A model generated the notes under the pieces. It saw nothing but the letters and a program-made list of their open reading frames with translations, searched no databases and was not told where the DNA came from. A DNA stretch of 64,000 nucleotides from Phymatolithon calcareum (Eukaryota > Rhodophyta > Florideophyceae > Hapalidiales). Position numbers and translations under genes: made by a program. This document shows positions 21,902 through 32,032 of the stretch, piece after piece. The stretch spans positions 1,426,001 through 1,490,000 of the forward strand of contig OZ345368.1 in the NCBI GenBank assembly GCA_977006965.1, given 5' to 3'. Numbering within the stretch: the stretch's first letter is position 1; every line of letters begins with the position of its first letter.

Positions 21902-23515
21902 TTAGAGACTATACGCAAAATCACAAATAAATACATCTATGCTTCTACTACGAAATGGGACGCAAGCGTCTGCAATCTTCTCTGATCTTCCAACTATTCC
22001 GCTGTGCTCAATGACTAGGTTCTGCATTCTCGTACATGGAAGAAAGTCACACACAACATTCGCGACATCATCTTCAGCTCTATCAGTAAGCGACTTGCCT
22101 TCACTCTTTCTTCCAAATATTTTGACATAGACGTGCTTCAAGCCTGGATTTGCAAGAGCAAGGTTCTGAAATGCCTCTCTCGGAACTTTCTGAGTATAAA
22201 GGCTGAGCTCTAGTGTTTGAAGGGTGGCCATGCGGTGGGCGAGAAAGTCAAGAACAGATAGATCTGTCAGACGGGAGAAAAACCGTAGCGTTTGCAGCAT
22301 TGGCTTTCGTGACGAAAATAACGCGGAAAAGAACTGCCGTAGCTGGAGTTGATTTGTGTAGTCAACAACCGTACATGACCTTTTCCAGCCAAGTTGGATC
22401 TCTTCTATATTGCTTATGGCGTGCCCAGCTGCTTCGTTGGTCTCGAATAGATCCTGATTTGTCTTCAAAACGCGCAATCGATCACGAAGAACACTAAGCA
22501 CTTCAACGTTGTACACTCCTGCGTCGACCAGTGCATTCGGACAAGCCTGTAAAATCCGGACAAAATCGTTTACGTGGAGCTGGCAACCAACTTTCAAAAG
22601 CCGAAGCTCTCGCAACTTCGAACCAAACGGGACACAGAACTGCACGAGCGAGTGACAACAGAAGGATGTTGGCTCAACGCTTGTGAGAACGGAAAACTTT
22701 GCAACCATTGATTTGAAAGGGTTCGATGTGTCCGCATCAGGCTGAACAGACGTAACAGCAAAAGATAGGTTCTGTAAAGTCGATCCGACAGTATTCCAAA
22801 CGGCATCCAACTGTTTCCGTCGTCCGACGTTCTTCATGGACAGCGTCTGGAGACCTGCGCAATGCATAGCAATCGCAGTGATATCGCCCTCCGTAAGAGT
22901 TGTCCCATTAATGTCCAACAATTTCAGTTTTCCGCTGCATGCTTTCAAGACCACGGACAAAAACCCGCCTTTTCCGTATTGCACGCGCAATGACCTGAGA
23001 TTCACACAGTTGCTGTGCAATACACTTATGCCGAGCCGATGAATGTGTCCACCTATGGACAATTTTTGCAGTGAAAAACCAATTTCCGAAAGAAGATCAT
23101 TGAAAAGAATCTGCCCAATAACGTCTTTTGTGTCTACGTAGAGCACGCCATCAGGTTGCACGAAAATGTCTTTCGAAGCGCTTCCAAGTCCTGTGATTGA
23201 TAGTTCCTGTCGCAGGCATGACGCTAAGGATCCACTCCCTCGTAGAACGCTTAGTGCGTCGCGCGCATTCAAATACCTGTACCAGTTGGCCGCGTGAGGA
23301 CGGGCGCTCAGTTTGCTCAGCACGGCGAGCTGGGCATCTCGTGTCATTTCGTTGAGATACGAAAAAGAGGTTGGTGGATCTTCAAAGCCATCGGGAGGCG
23401 TCGTGCTGACCATGCTGGAGTGTCGGCACCTTACGCGTTGCATGGTAGAACGAACGAAGATGCTTGAAGAAGTAGGTGCCCTTCTCATATCGGAGGAATC
23501 ATGACAGCATTGCAT
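21902..23515 (-). CDS. Leucine-rich-repeat protein (F-box/AMN1-like), 537 aa
   Basis: A 537-codon intronless ORF. From about residue 130 onward it carries irregular LRRs of the cysteine-containing FBXL/AMN1 type: LQKLSIGGHIHRLGISVL, NLRSLRVQYGKGGF, LKLLDINGTTLTEGDITAIA and LQTLSMKNVG, with further repeats near residues 415-465 (LQTLRFFSRLTDLSVL, LQTLELSLYTQ). The segment before them (MTRDAQLAVLSKLSARPHAA...ARDALSVLRGSG) sits where an F-box would be and has a similar helical pattern, but lacks a clear consensus. If the F-box call is right it would be a substrate adaptor of an SCF ubiquitin ligase. The start is uncertain because Mets at residues 1, 10, 25, 35 and about 57 are all possible. It converges with the orphan gene. 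Confidence 0.75.
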   Translation of the reverse strand: MQCCHDSSDMRRAPTSSSIFVRSTMQRVRCRHSSMVSTTPPDGFEDPPTSFSYLNEMTRDAQLAVLSKLSARPHAANWYRYLNARDALSVLRGSGSLASCLRQELSITGLGSASKDIFVQPDGVLYVDTKDVIGQILFNDLLSEIGFSLQKLSIGGHIHRLGISVLHSNCVNLRSLRVQYGKGGFLSVVLKACSGKLKLLDINGTTLTEGDITAIAMHCAGLQTLSMKNVGRRKQLDAVWNTVGSTLQNLSFAVTSVQPDADTSNPFKSMVAKFSVLTSVEPTSFCCHSLVQFCVPFGSKLRELRLLKVGCQLHVNDFVRILQACPNALVDAGVYNVEVLSVLRDRLRVLKTNQDLFETNEAAGHAISNIEEIQLGWKRSCTVVDYTNQLQLRQFFSALFSSRKPMLQTLRFFSRLTDLSVLDFLAHRMATLQTLELSLYTQKVPREAFQNLALANPGLKHVYVKIFGRKSEGKSLTDRAEDDVANVVCDFLPCTRMQNLVIEHSGIVGRSEKIADACVPFRSRSIDVFICDFAYSL

Positions 23516-23961
23516 TGCTGGAAGTCTTCCGCATTCATGCGTTGGAAGAAAATGATTGGTGACCTTCGGACTTGTTCTGTATTTTCATTGGAATATACCA
23601 AAATCAGGTATATTTCAAACGAAACAAAATACAATATTAAATATTGTTCTTTTTTAAAGATTCAAAAATCTGTGATAAAAATCATTATTGAACAATAAAA
23701 AACATCATCTATCAGGAAACACGTGTCAAATATTGGTTTTCTGTGGCAAAAACGATCGATGCAACCGCCCCTAGAAATTAGAAAACAACTAAATCTTTGC
23801 TCTGCTCTTCAAAGCCACTTCAGGCTCTCGCCACAGAAGCCGCAAACTATCGAACACAAACACCGTCTTGATTTCCGACTTCTTCACGCTCTGGTCCTCT
23901 AGTAGCATGATAGTACAATAGCTCGTTTCTTGCTTTGATACGTGATCTAGCGAGACATTGT
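23516..23961. other. Upstream region of the LRR gene
   Basis: AT-rich from 23580 to 23740, with ATTGTTCAATAATG-like motifs. No gene is seen. A promoter for the minus-strand LRR gene is likely here, but no specific box can be defended. Confidence 0.35.
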
Positions 23962-24250
23962 CCACTACGCGAGAAGAAAATCAGTATTGGGTGCCTACTG
24001 TGGGATTACCGCGGTGATCGAACTAGTCGCCTTACAACGTACTATAGCGTCGTCGAAGATGAGTACAGAAATTGAGTTTAAGTGCAAGAGACTCACAGGA
24101 GCTCTTGTTGGGAGAGAATTACGAATCAAGAACGTTTTGAGTAGCCAGAGGACTTTAGCTTAGAGAATATCGCAAGAGCTGCCCCGTTACTCCAAGGTGA
24201 GGCTTTGGGAGCTCTCAAAATAATATCATCAAATATCCCACTACGCGAGA
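23962..24250 (+). mobile_element. 5'-truncated LINE with 13-bp target-site duplication
   Basis: The inserted body is 23975-24237 (263 bp). It matches the last ~255 bp of the LINE ending at 27757 at roughly 95% identity by eye, including GTGGGATTACCGCGGTG, GAGACTCACAGGAGCTC and the tail CAAATATCC. The sequence CCACTACGCGAGA is found on both sides (23962-23974 and 24238-24250), as expected for target-primed reverse transcription. Only the extreme C-terminus of the RT ORF and the 3' UTR are present. Confidence 0.9.
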
Positions 24251-24596
24251 TTTGATAAAGCGATTGTGCTCGCTTCTGTTTCGTCGTTAGTTCACCTTGC
24301 CTAATACTAATCATCAGTTTGTCCATAACTGATCCAATAGGGTAAGAGAAAGAGGTAGTAAGAGAGAGTTATTGTTGCAAATCGAGAGATACATCATGAC
24401 GATTTCTCCTTGCAAAGTCCTAGAAACCGAAACCTGCCTTGGAGACGGCGAGGGAAACCTTAGTACTCAACCACTAACGCTTTAAGACAAGAGCGACGAG
24501 CGCGTCAATTGCTCAGTTTCTCCTCCCGACTCTCTAACCCGTCACGGTTGGGCCTTCCAAAAAACAAAATGCGAAACGAACTAATATTCCACCTTC

Positions 24597-26030
24597 GTGG
24601 GGGATATACGTTGATTTATATTAAAAGCTCCCAAGACCTCACTGTGAGTAACAGGGCAGCTTCTCAATTACTTCTAACTTACCGCATTCTATTTTCCTAA
24701 CATTTCCTTGATTCGAGTTTCTCTCCATATGAGAGTTCGAGTTAGTCTTTTGCATTCATATTCAGTCTCTTTGTCCATCATATTAGACCCGAGTATGCGT
24801 TGGAGTGCAATAAGCTCAATTTCAGCACCGGGTCCGAAATTACTCACCGAGGATTGGTTTCCTCCACAATGGAGCTCTGTTAAAAATCAGTCCTAGCCAT
24901 CTTAGCCTTGTCGTCCTGTCCCTTATTTGTAACACTCCTGGCAACTTCTTATGCTTGTTTATCGGGATTTTCACTCAGCGATTCTCTTCGCATTTTTGCC
25001 GCATCCACTTTCGTGGCTCACACCGCAGAAGTACCGTACCGGACTTTTTCCCCCTTAAAATCGTAAGGAAGAGGATATCGGTAAGGGTCTTCGGAAGCTG
25101 TGAGCAAAGCATGCCTGTCCGTAATCGTTTTGTAGACCTCCTGCGAGGAAAAAGACGTCAAACAAACAATTGCTCATTTCACACCCTGTTTTTCTTCATT
25201 GCCCAAACTTGGTTTGGACAGTATCGACCTTAGCTCGACTATCACCACTATTCCAAGCTCCCCCATCTCCTCCTTTGCTTTGACTGGGTTTCGCAGGAAG
25301 TGTCCAAAAACCATTTCGCGCATAGGATACTCTTTATGCTCTTGTGAAGACTTATCATTCATGTTGAGGAACATCGCTCTGAAAGGCAATCTTGTGGACT
25401 CTTCTTTATATTGATGTTGTCATACGCGTAAAAGATCCTTTCTGAGAGATCGTCCATGCTTGTTTTCTTGTTGAGCTTTTTCGTTGTTTCCAGTTCCAGC
25501 TTCCGATCCTTCGTCCTCCTGCTTTCAGCAATTTCGGCCAACCTGTTTCTCAGCTTCTTGAGAAGGTGCTGGCACCAGACGTCTCTATCTAGTAGAGCTT
25601 CATCACTCGTTTCTAGTGCTTTGATGTCTTTCCGCAAAGCGATAGCACCGATATTTCCTTCTGCTAATTGGAGGCTGCTCTCAGTTCTCGAATAGTCTTG
25701 GAGAAATGTGCGCGCTTTGTTCGCACACTGGACGCAAGAATCCCTTGAATAAGTTAAAGCATTTCTCGATATTAAATCCCGACTTTGTCCTTCCGAGCGT
25801 TTTCATCATTCGGAGCTTGAACTTCGCGGATTTAAACCGCTCATTGACCTTTTCATCTCTCATCCCATTCTTCCCAATCGTAGTTCCTAGATATTCAGCA
25901 GTCACTTGGACTTCTATTTCCTCTTCGGACAGATTAAACATTTCGAGACTATCAGATGAATAAATGCTCGGGTAGATGATTGTACATTTCTTTGTCGAAA
26001 ATGTCATTCTGTAGTCGAAGAAGTGTCGTT
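24597..26030 (-). mobile_element. Antisense LINE, degenerate
   Basis: The reverse complement ends (24597) with ATAAATCAACGTATATCCCC, matching the 3' tail of the LINE at 29412-29433. Upstream on the minus strand come the family's C-terminal block (24700-24990, with frameshifts) and a lysine-rich segment (25174-25637). Then 25681-26007 encodes FSTKKCTIIYPSIY...VTAEYLGTTI, the region just after the RT catalytic box. The ORF is broken in several places, and the 5' limit is unclear. Confidence 0.65.
25681..26007 (-). pseudogene. LINE reverse transcriptase fragment (thumb region)
   Basis: A 108-codon stretch that contains TAEYLGTTIGKNGMRDEKVNER, equivalent to EYLGTTIDNTGVTDQATLKR in the element at the left edge of the window. 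A longer segment (FNLFKGFLRPVCEQSAHI) corresponds to FKSLILPKWEYAIHL in the 28.5-kb copy. It ends at a stop, with the remainder in another frame. Confidence 0.65.
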
Positions 26031-26429
26031 TATTGTAAAGATGGCTAGCTACCCAACTGGAGGTTAAATGGTACCTTGATTCCGACTCATATTTTTATGT
26101 CTCATGGACTCCAATAATTGTGGTGCTTATTCCAAGCAGATCCGAAGGGCTCTGCTTCTTTTGTTGGACATTGGGACTACGGTTTCGAATCCCTCATCGT
26201 GTTCATGGGCCGGACCCGCTCGGCCAGTCCATTGCGGAGATTTTCAGTTTTCTTATAATCCAGCCATTCAATGTCGGTTAATAGAGCCTCAGGCTTGAAA
26301 ATAATATCAGTCTGATGATGATTGCTTTGTTCCCCTAAGCGGCTAGCACGTTTAGATTGCTTCATTTGATTCCACTTGCTGAGGTCGGAGGCGTTTCTTA
26401 TGGCGGATTCGATATCTTGATAGAATATC

Positions 26430-26770
26430 TGTGTAGTTGTTTTGCGCACCACTCTCCTCTACAGTTGCGAATCATGGAAGTTCGCAAAAAACTCAGATCC
26501 ACAGGCGCCAAGATGTTGTCCAGAATATCGGGAAGACCAATTGCCGAAGAGTCTAGCGACCCCACTATCGATGCGGTGTTGTGCGCCAGAGACATACGAT
26601 AGAGTTGGCTCGGACACATCTTTAGGATGGACAAGAGTCGCTTGGTTCGTCAAGTGCTACTTTACTGCGTCCGACCAACCCCAGAGTCAATCTTTGGCGA
26701 CGTCCCGGACCTCGACGTGCAAGCAGCAGTCAAACTCGCAGCAAATAGATTAGAATAGAAGAAGCTCAGG
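26430..26770 (+). pseudogene. C-terminal fragment of a second LINE family
   Basis: Two frames in turn give TTLLYSCESWK, then LSRISGRPIAEESS, then WLGHIFRMDKSRLVRQVLLY and a terminal AAVKLAANRLE before TAG. The LLYGCESW and LGHILRMD-R-V-Q blocks are hallmarks of the C-terminal domain of many LINE reverse transcriptases. The fragment is unlike the family at 27-29 kb. At least one frameshift and one internal stop make it dead. Confidence 0.65.
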
Positions 26771-26801
26771 CCCTCAAAGTGTTGTTAGCCCTACAAGGGG
26801 A

Positions 26802-27683
26802 TTGATCCAGAAAAAGGTACGGAAATCGAAGGAGGGCCAATTTGAAAAATATATAGAAGGAATCGAGAAGATGGGCCCCACTGAGGCTGCAAATGTCGCG
26901 AGCAAGGTTATGAAGTCCAAGGAGCGACGAACTGGTAAGACCCGGGCCCTAGGAGCCCCAGTGCACCCGAGCAAGTATTCCGCGTACATCTCAAACGTGT
27001 GCAAAGCGGAGAAGGATTGGAATGTGACCCTTGAAAGGTTTACCGTTCACAGAGCAATGATGAGGCATCTTCGAAGAGCCTTTAACAGAGCGCCAAGAGG
27101 GAAAGCTGTGGGCCCAGACGGCGTTGCTGTGGAGATGCTACACGCAAACAAGGAGGTCGGTTTCGAATTGATTCTGGTTCTGTGGGAGACATGCGGGCGA
27201 CTGAGGTGCCTCCCACGACAATGTGGAAGAGATGAGGAAGTAAAGGAAGCAATGAAGGATATTGAATATCTCAAGATGTATGAAGACTTGCGACAAGCCC
27301 TTCAGAAAGCCCAGGAGGGATCTGTCACGAAGAAGAGGAGGAGAGAAGAAACAATTAAGGTATGGGAAAAGGAAGAAGAAGGCAGATCAATGAAGATTCC
27401 TATTGAAGGCAAGCTACCAGGGATCCTTTACATAGGAGAAAGAACAACACGTTTAAGGTGCCTAAGGTTGACATTCAACCGAGCACCGCTTTGGAGGAAA
27501 TCAGTGTTGGGTGCTTACTGTGGGATTACCGCGGTGGTCGAACTAGTCGCCTTACAACGTACTCTAGCGTCATCGAAGATGAGTACAGAAATTGAGTTTG
27601 AGTGCAAGAGACTCACAGGAGCTCTTGTTGGGAGAGAATTACGAATCAAGAACGTTTTGAGCAGCCAGATGACTATAGCGTAG
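26802..27683 (+). pseudogene. Composite 293-codon ORF made by LINE-into-LINE insertion
   Basis: The first ~140 codons belong to LINE-B and end in RT region-1 sequence (FNRAPRGKAVGPDGVAVEM...GRLRCLPRQC). At about 27225 the frame passes straight into the C-terminal region of the inserted LINE (DEEVKEAMKDIEYLKMYEDL...), which ends at TAG. The resulting chimeric protein has no catalytic palm. It is an accident of an in-frame insertion, not a designed gene, though it could be translated. Confidence 0.75.
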
Positions 27684-27770
27684 AGATTATGCAAGAGCTG
27701 CCCCGTTACTCCAAGGTGAGGCTTTGGGAGCTCTCAAAAATAAAATCATCAAATATCCCCACGACAATGT
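27212..27770 (+). mobile_element. LINE inserted within LINE-B, 13-bp target-site duplication
   Basis: CCCACGACAATGT is present at 27212-27224 and 27758-27770. Between them lies a 533-bp 5'-truncated copy of the same LINE family (27225-27757) ending CTCTCAAAAATAAAATCATC...ATATCC. After the second duplication, LINE-B resumes exactly where it left off (CGGCAAGCAACACTTATTTCC, encoding RQATLISLYKKGP in place). Confidence 0.92.
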
Positions 27771-28349
27771 CGGCAAGCAACACTTATTTCCCTATACAAG
27801 AAAGGTCCAGCACGCATTGCGGCCAACTACAGGCCTTTCTCTCTACTGAGTCAGGTCAGGAAGATACTCGATTCCGCCCTAGACTCATACATAAGGGATA
27901 ACTACCGGTTTAACAGAGCACACCTGAGTTTTCGGAGAGACAAGAGCATATATTTGGCCATACTTCGCGCAAAGAATACTATGCAAAATGGTCACCCGTT
28001 CGTTGCTGTACTTGACTTGTCAGCAGCGTATGACAGCGTCCCGAGGGATATCCTCGAGCGACTGAAGAAAAAGTTGCCGGTGCACATAACAAAGATGGTA
28101 TCAAACCTGATGAAACCGTCGTGGATCACGTCGGCAGGAGATGAAACGAAAACGTGGTGCATTATCGACCGAGGTGTTCCGCAGGGCTCCCCGCTTAGTC
28201 CGTGCCTATATAACATATTCATGGATACGTTCGCGGAAGCTGCCGCCAAAGTAACAGAACAGTGTCTGACCATCCAGCGCAGCTATTTGCGGATGACGTT
28301 CTTCTTCAGGCAAAGAATGCAAAAGGATTGCAAAAACTATTGGACATAG
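27771..28349 (+). pseudogene. LINE-B reverse transcriptase palm
   Basis: The segment contains NYRPFSLLSQVRKILDS, then ILRAKNTMQNGHPFVAVLDLSAAYDSVPRD (box A aspartate), then GVPQGSPLSPCLYNIFMD (box B). It is followed, after a shift of frame, by LFADDVLLQAKN (box C) near 28290. The stop at 28347 and a change of frame near 27900 show that it no longer encodes a working enzyme. Its parts match the element at the left edge. Confidence 0.8.
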
Positions 28350-28501
28350 CTACGAAGTGGGCAGCCGAGAACTCCATGAAATGGAACACGAAGCCAGGAA
28401 AGAGCGAGGTCCTTTAGAACAAAGGACTCCCAAAGAAGAAATTCTTTCTTGCAGGAAAAGAGCTGCACCAAGCCTGGAGACTGTCCTACCTCGGGATCAG
28501 T

Positions 28502-29107
28502 ATGAACAACAACGGAGTCACCGACGATACAGCAATCTCAAGAGTTCGGAATGCGATGGGATGCATACACAAACTGCGCCAAATTGGCTTGAACGTCAGA
28601 GGACTCCAACCAACCACGTGCATCAGGATTTTCAAGTCGTTGATTCTCCCCAAATGGGAGTATGCCATTCACCTGACACCGATCACGAAACGACTACTAT
28701 CAGCAATTGAAGCAGCAGAAGGTCTTTTCTACAGATACGTTTTTGGAAAATATGCCGAGTATCGAAGGGAGAGAATGCGAGTGCTCTGCCGTCTCGCCAG
28801 CCCACAGATGAGGAGAATGCACCAGGCTGAAAGGTTTGCCTTAAGCTTGGTAAGACGGAGGAAGTTCCTGGAGCTTTCAGAAGAATACCAGGGAAAAGAA
28901 GAAGATCTGGAAGACGTATCAAAGGACATTGGGTATCTCGGGGAAGAGGAACACCTTAAAGAAGCTCTGAAACAAGCGGAAGAAGGTATGGTGTCAAAAA
29001 GCGACGCCTACAAGCAACAGTCAAAGTCTGGTCGTTGGAAGAAGAGGGTCGGACAGTTAAAATCCCGATCGGCGTACCGGACGACCTACCAGGAGTGCTA
29101 TATATAA
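28502..29107 (+). pseudogene. LINE-B reverse transcriptase C-terminal domain
   Basis: 201 codons beginning MNNNGVTDDTAISRVRNAMG, directly after the YLGIS motif. It contains a helical, Arg/Glu-rich domain (RRERMRVLCRLASPQMRRMHQAERFALSLVRRRK). The true final ~80 residues (LPGVLYIRDRTARLRCLRVIFNR...) continue in another frame from about 29035 to the TAG at 29341, so a frameshift lies near 29030. The function of this tail domain in LINE replication is not established. Confidence 0.7.
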
Positions 29108-29449
29108 GGGACAGAACTGCGAGGTTGAGATGCCTGAGAGTCATTTTCAACAGAGTTCCTTTGTGGAGAAAATCCATTATGGCGAAATACTTTGGGACTG
29201 ATGCTGTGGTGGAGCTTATCGGGTTGCAACGTATACTGCGGTCTATGAAGATGGACCAAGAAACGGAATATGAATGCAAAAGACTTACTCGGGCCCTCAC
29301 AGGGAGAGAAATTCGAATTAAGGAGATATTAGAAGGAGAGTAGAGAGATGAGTATCGAAAACAGCGAGAAGCTGCCCTGTTACTCAATTTGAGGCTTTGG
29401 GAGCTTTTAAAATAAATCAACATATATCCCCCCACAAGGGGATTACGCA

Positions 29450-30834
29450 AAATAAAGGAATGAATGTTTGGCGCGCTCTCGAGAGTTTTGAAATTCGAAA
29501 GCCGTTTCATTCTGCATATGCATCTATGTATACTCTTCCTTGTTCTCTTCTTTCCCGACTTGTCGTCGTTCTTGCTAACACTCAGGATCTGATAGTTGTC
29601 CAGGTTCTCAATTCGCGGAAGCACTGTAATATTGGTCACCTGTGCCATGCCCCAATTTTCCAGCTCTTGTTCAGTTCCTTCTCGAACGACAATTTCTAGG
29701 CACGTTTCTCCCACGAAGTCGACGCCGGAAATGGACCTCGGCGGCATTTTTTCTTGGGCGCTCCAATGGGGCCCCTGAAGACATTTCCGAAGCACACGAC
29801 CATTGGTTTTGCTCCTTTCCAGCCATGAACGTCAACTGCTTTTACGTATCTGGATAGCGGGCATTCAGTCTCGGTTGGGAGCTGGACTGTTTTCTAGAGT
29901 ATAACCATGTTCAAGTGCCTTCCCATGTCTTTCAGTAGTCTGCGGCCCATTGTATAATCACTTGGAGCATATCGCCTATCTCCTTCCCGAAGAGAATGAC
30001 GGCATCAGGAAACATGTTCCATCGAAGGTTTTCGTCAGGCCAATCTTCGAAGTCCAGAGTGTCAGCCCTCTCTGCTAGGCTATCCATCAGGATATTGAAG
30101 AGAGTTGGACTTACATGGGAGCCTTACGGGGCCCACCGCAAGCTTGTCCCTTTTGTTCTTGCCCGGTCTCTTGATATCGTGAACGTCGTTTGCTGCTAGG
30201 AGAATGATGTCAGGGCCGCGGAATTCGTTGAGATGCTTTTGTTAGTCTCCTGCATCAATTTGTCCCTCGGAAATCTATCGTAGGGCGCATGTAGGCCCAG
30301 CTCTGTTTTCTTCTTCTTTCCATTGCGGATGGCTTTCATGTATCGGAGAAGTGCTCCTTCTGTACCTTTTCACTGTTGAAAACTCATTTGTGCTCTGTGA
30401 AAGGAGTACTCCTTCCTGATCGGCCCAGCGATTGCAGACACGAAGCTCTTAGGTACGTGAGAGAGAAAGTATATAAGTCTGTCGTTTCCGGGAGATCTCG
30501 GATCTCCTTTCATGAAGATCGGCACCACAACAGCCTCATTCCACTGTCTGGGCCAGTATCCGAGCTCCAGCGCTTTGGTGGCAGTGGCCAGAAGAAATTC
30601 GAAACTTAGATTAGGATTCAGGAGAAGTGCTTCTGCAAATATTCCATACGGGCCTGCTCTTTTTTTCGTGGGTGATGCCCTTAGAGCGTGTTTCAGCGAT
30701 CTTCCCAATGTTCGTGTACCTTCCTCGATTTTTGGTGCTCTTCGCCCGGTTACCTTGAGCTCTTCAGTTCCATGGACCGCCAGTCCCACTAGGTCTAAGG
30801 GTTTCCCCTCAAACCTATTGGTCTGGGTCCTCAT
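29450..30834 (-). mobile_element. Antisense LINE with RT relic and ORF1-like remnant
   Basis: On the minus strand, 30834-30370 encodes an RT N-terminal half: KKRAGPYGIFAEALLLNPNL (region 1), then LGYWPRQWNEAVVVPIFMKGDPRSPGN. Past a stop, pieces reading PYDRFPRDKL, a broken SP-x-LFNILMDSLAER and FPDAVILFGKE (a decayed F-D-D box) follow down to about 29950. From about 29870 to 29480 a separate block (VDVHGWKGAKPMVVCFGNVF, then VGETCLEIVVREGTEQELENWGMAQVTN) may be from a LINE ORF1; this is a guess from its character. The right end abuts the duplication of LINE-B. Confidence 0.6.
30370..30834 (-). pseudogene. LINE reverse transcriptase, N-terminal fingers
   Basis: 154 codons with the KR-AGPYGI...E block and PRQW-x5-VPIFMKGD-x3-PGNDR, both typical of LINE-type RT regions 1 and 2. 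A stop after RAQMSFQQ separates it from the palm pieces further down the minus strand. Confidence 0.7.
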
Positions 30835-31392
30835 TTTCTTCCTCCTTAATAGATTTTTCTCCTGCGTTTATAAATCCATTGCACTAGTTTCCGAGAGCTC
30901 CGATGTGAATGTCCCTAACGACACTCTCCTGTCTAGACTTTTTCTTTGCTTTCCTATCGAGGTCTCCAGTCCTGGTCCTTCTTCGTCCTGAAAGCCCGAA
31001 TGTATGGGGTGCTGTTAGAGAAGCGGCCGGGTACGACATAATATTTATGGCAATCAATCCGTGAGTTGCATGGGGCACTTAGCAAAATATAGAAATTTGA
31101 TATGAGAATAATGCTTGTTGGGAACAAAATCATACTTGTCACCTTGCTCGCCATCTGGAGTAAGATTTCAAATGCAGCTGGGTCAGGAAATTGGTTTTAA
31201 CAACTCCGCATTTCGGCACATGTTCCTCAGAACCAGACGCTCTTTTCATCAATCTCCACAGCTATAAGCATCCACCGGTCGTTTGTAAGGCTTCGGAGGA
31301 AACGGCTACTGCGCCGGAAGGTATATTCCCATTTCCTTGGGCTCAAATCACCGCCAAGAGTGTGTTGAGATTGCTCGAGTCCGCAGCTGACA

Positions 31393-31750
31393 ATGGTATG
31401 TATGCAGTGCTTTCTGCGAATTGCAGCACTCGCGCGCATTTCCAATCACTAACTCAGGTTATTGTCATTATGGTGCCGCGCATTTGCAGACTATCTACGA
31501 CGATGTGGAGATCGAGGACATGGAATGGGACTCTGAACTCGGCGCTTATACGTACCAGTGCCCATGCGGCGACTTGTTTCAGATCACTGAGGATGAACTG
31601 CGAGACGGCGAGGAAATTGCACACTGCCCGTCGTGTACTCTTGTCGTGCGCGTGATCTATGAGCCCGACGACTTTGCGGGAAAAGACGCCAACGACACTG
31701 CACCGGTTGCGCGTCCTGCAGTTCGCGCCCTGGTTCCACCCCACAATTAA
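31393..31750 (+). CDS. DPH3: Diphthamide biosynthesis protein 3 (CSL zinc finger), one intron
   Basis: The spliced product is 87 residues (family about 80-90). The acidic N-terminus YDDVEIEDMEWDSE is followed by the CSL zinc finger C25-P-C27-GD-x-F...C47-PSC50, then a family-typical VRVIY segment. DPH3 carries electrons to the DPH1/DPH2 radical enzyme that starts diphthamide formation on elongation factor 2; it is also linked to Elongator function (established for yeast and mammals). Exon 1 coding is only the ATG (31393-31395), followed at once by a donor GTATGT. The intron is 31396-31489, with a branch-like CACTAAC at 31447-31453 and acceptor TTTGCAG. Exon 2 (31490-31750) begins ACTATCTACGAC and keeps the family's usual N-terminal length. 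The alternative unspliced start at 31421 would add 22 unrelated residues. It converges with the epsin gene. Confidence 0.9.
31396..31489 (+). other. Spliceosomal intron of DPH3 (94 nt)
   Basis: The boundaries are ATG|GTATGTATGC and CATTTGCAG|ACTATC. CACTAAC, a near-consensus branch site, ends 36 nt before the acceptor. Splicing gives the conserved M-x-x-YDDVEIED start. Confidence 0.85.
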
Positions 31751-32032
31751 GCACATTGCGCGAGTCATTGCGTGCCCTCAAGCATGAATCACATTACGGT
31801 CTGTTGGACTAGAGGCGCAATGGGTCTTGTGGAGGTACAATTATTGGACATGGCCATTTAGGCGTACGGGCCTTACGGCAGCACAAACAGTCAGCAAGCG
31901 TGGAAGCGCACGTATCCTTTACTCCGCGCCATATTCCCTAACGTCAATAGTTACTTTCGGACTAGTATAGACCACAAGCAGTTGGCGTGCAGGCTTGAAA
32001 ACATAAACCTATCTTGTTTTTGTCCTCATATC
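31751..32032. other. Short intergenic region between convergent DPH3 and epsin genes
   Basis: 282 bp holding both 3' ends. No separate feature was seen. Confidence 0.5.

Larger units (their letters stand above)
26793..29444 (+). mobile_element. LINE-B (host LINE), 5'-truncated, flanked by 11-bp duplication
   Basis: ACAAGGGGATT occurs at 26793-26803 and again at 29434-29444. The element body is 26804-29433. It begins inside coding sequence and runs through RT fingers (KAVGPDGVAVEM, 27.1 kb), palm (AYDSVPRD; GVPQGSPLSPCLYN; FADD, about 28.0-28.3 kb) and C-terminal region to a tail TTTTAAAATAAATCAACATA. A second LINE (27225-27757) lies inside it. Removing that insertion and one copy of its duplication restores collinearity of the RT region. 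There are stops and frameshifts at about 27900, 28348 and 28420. Confidence 0.9.

Noticed and set aside
28956-29795. 279-codon minus-strand ORF overlapping LINE-B
   Set aside because: Its last ~160 codons are the reverse complement of the LINE-B 3' end. Only the first ~100 codons (29480-29795) may be an ORF1 remnant.
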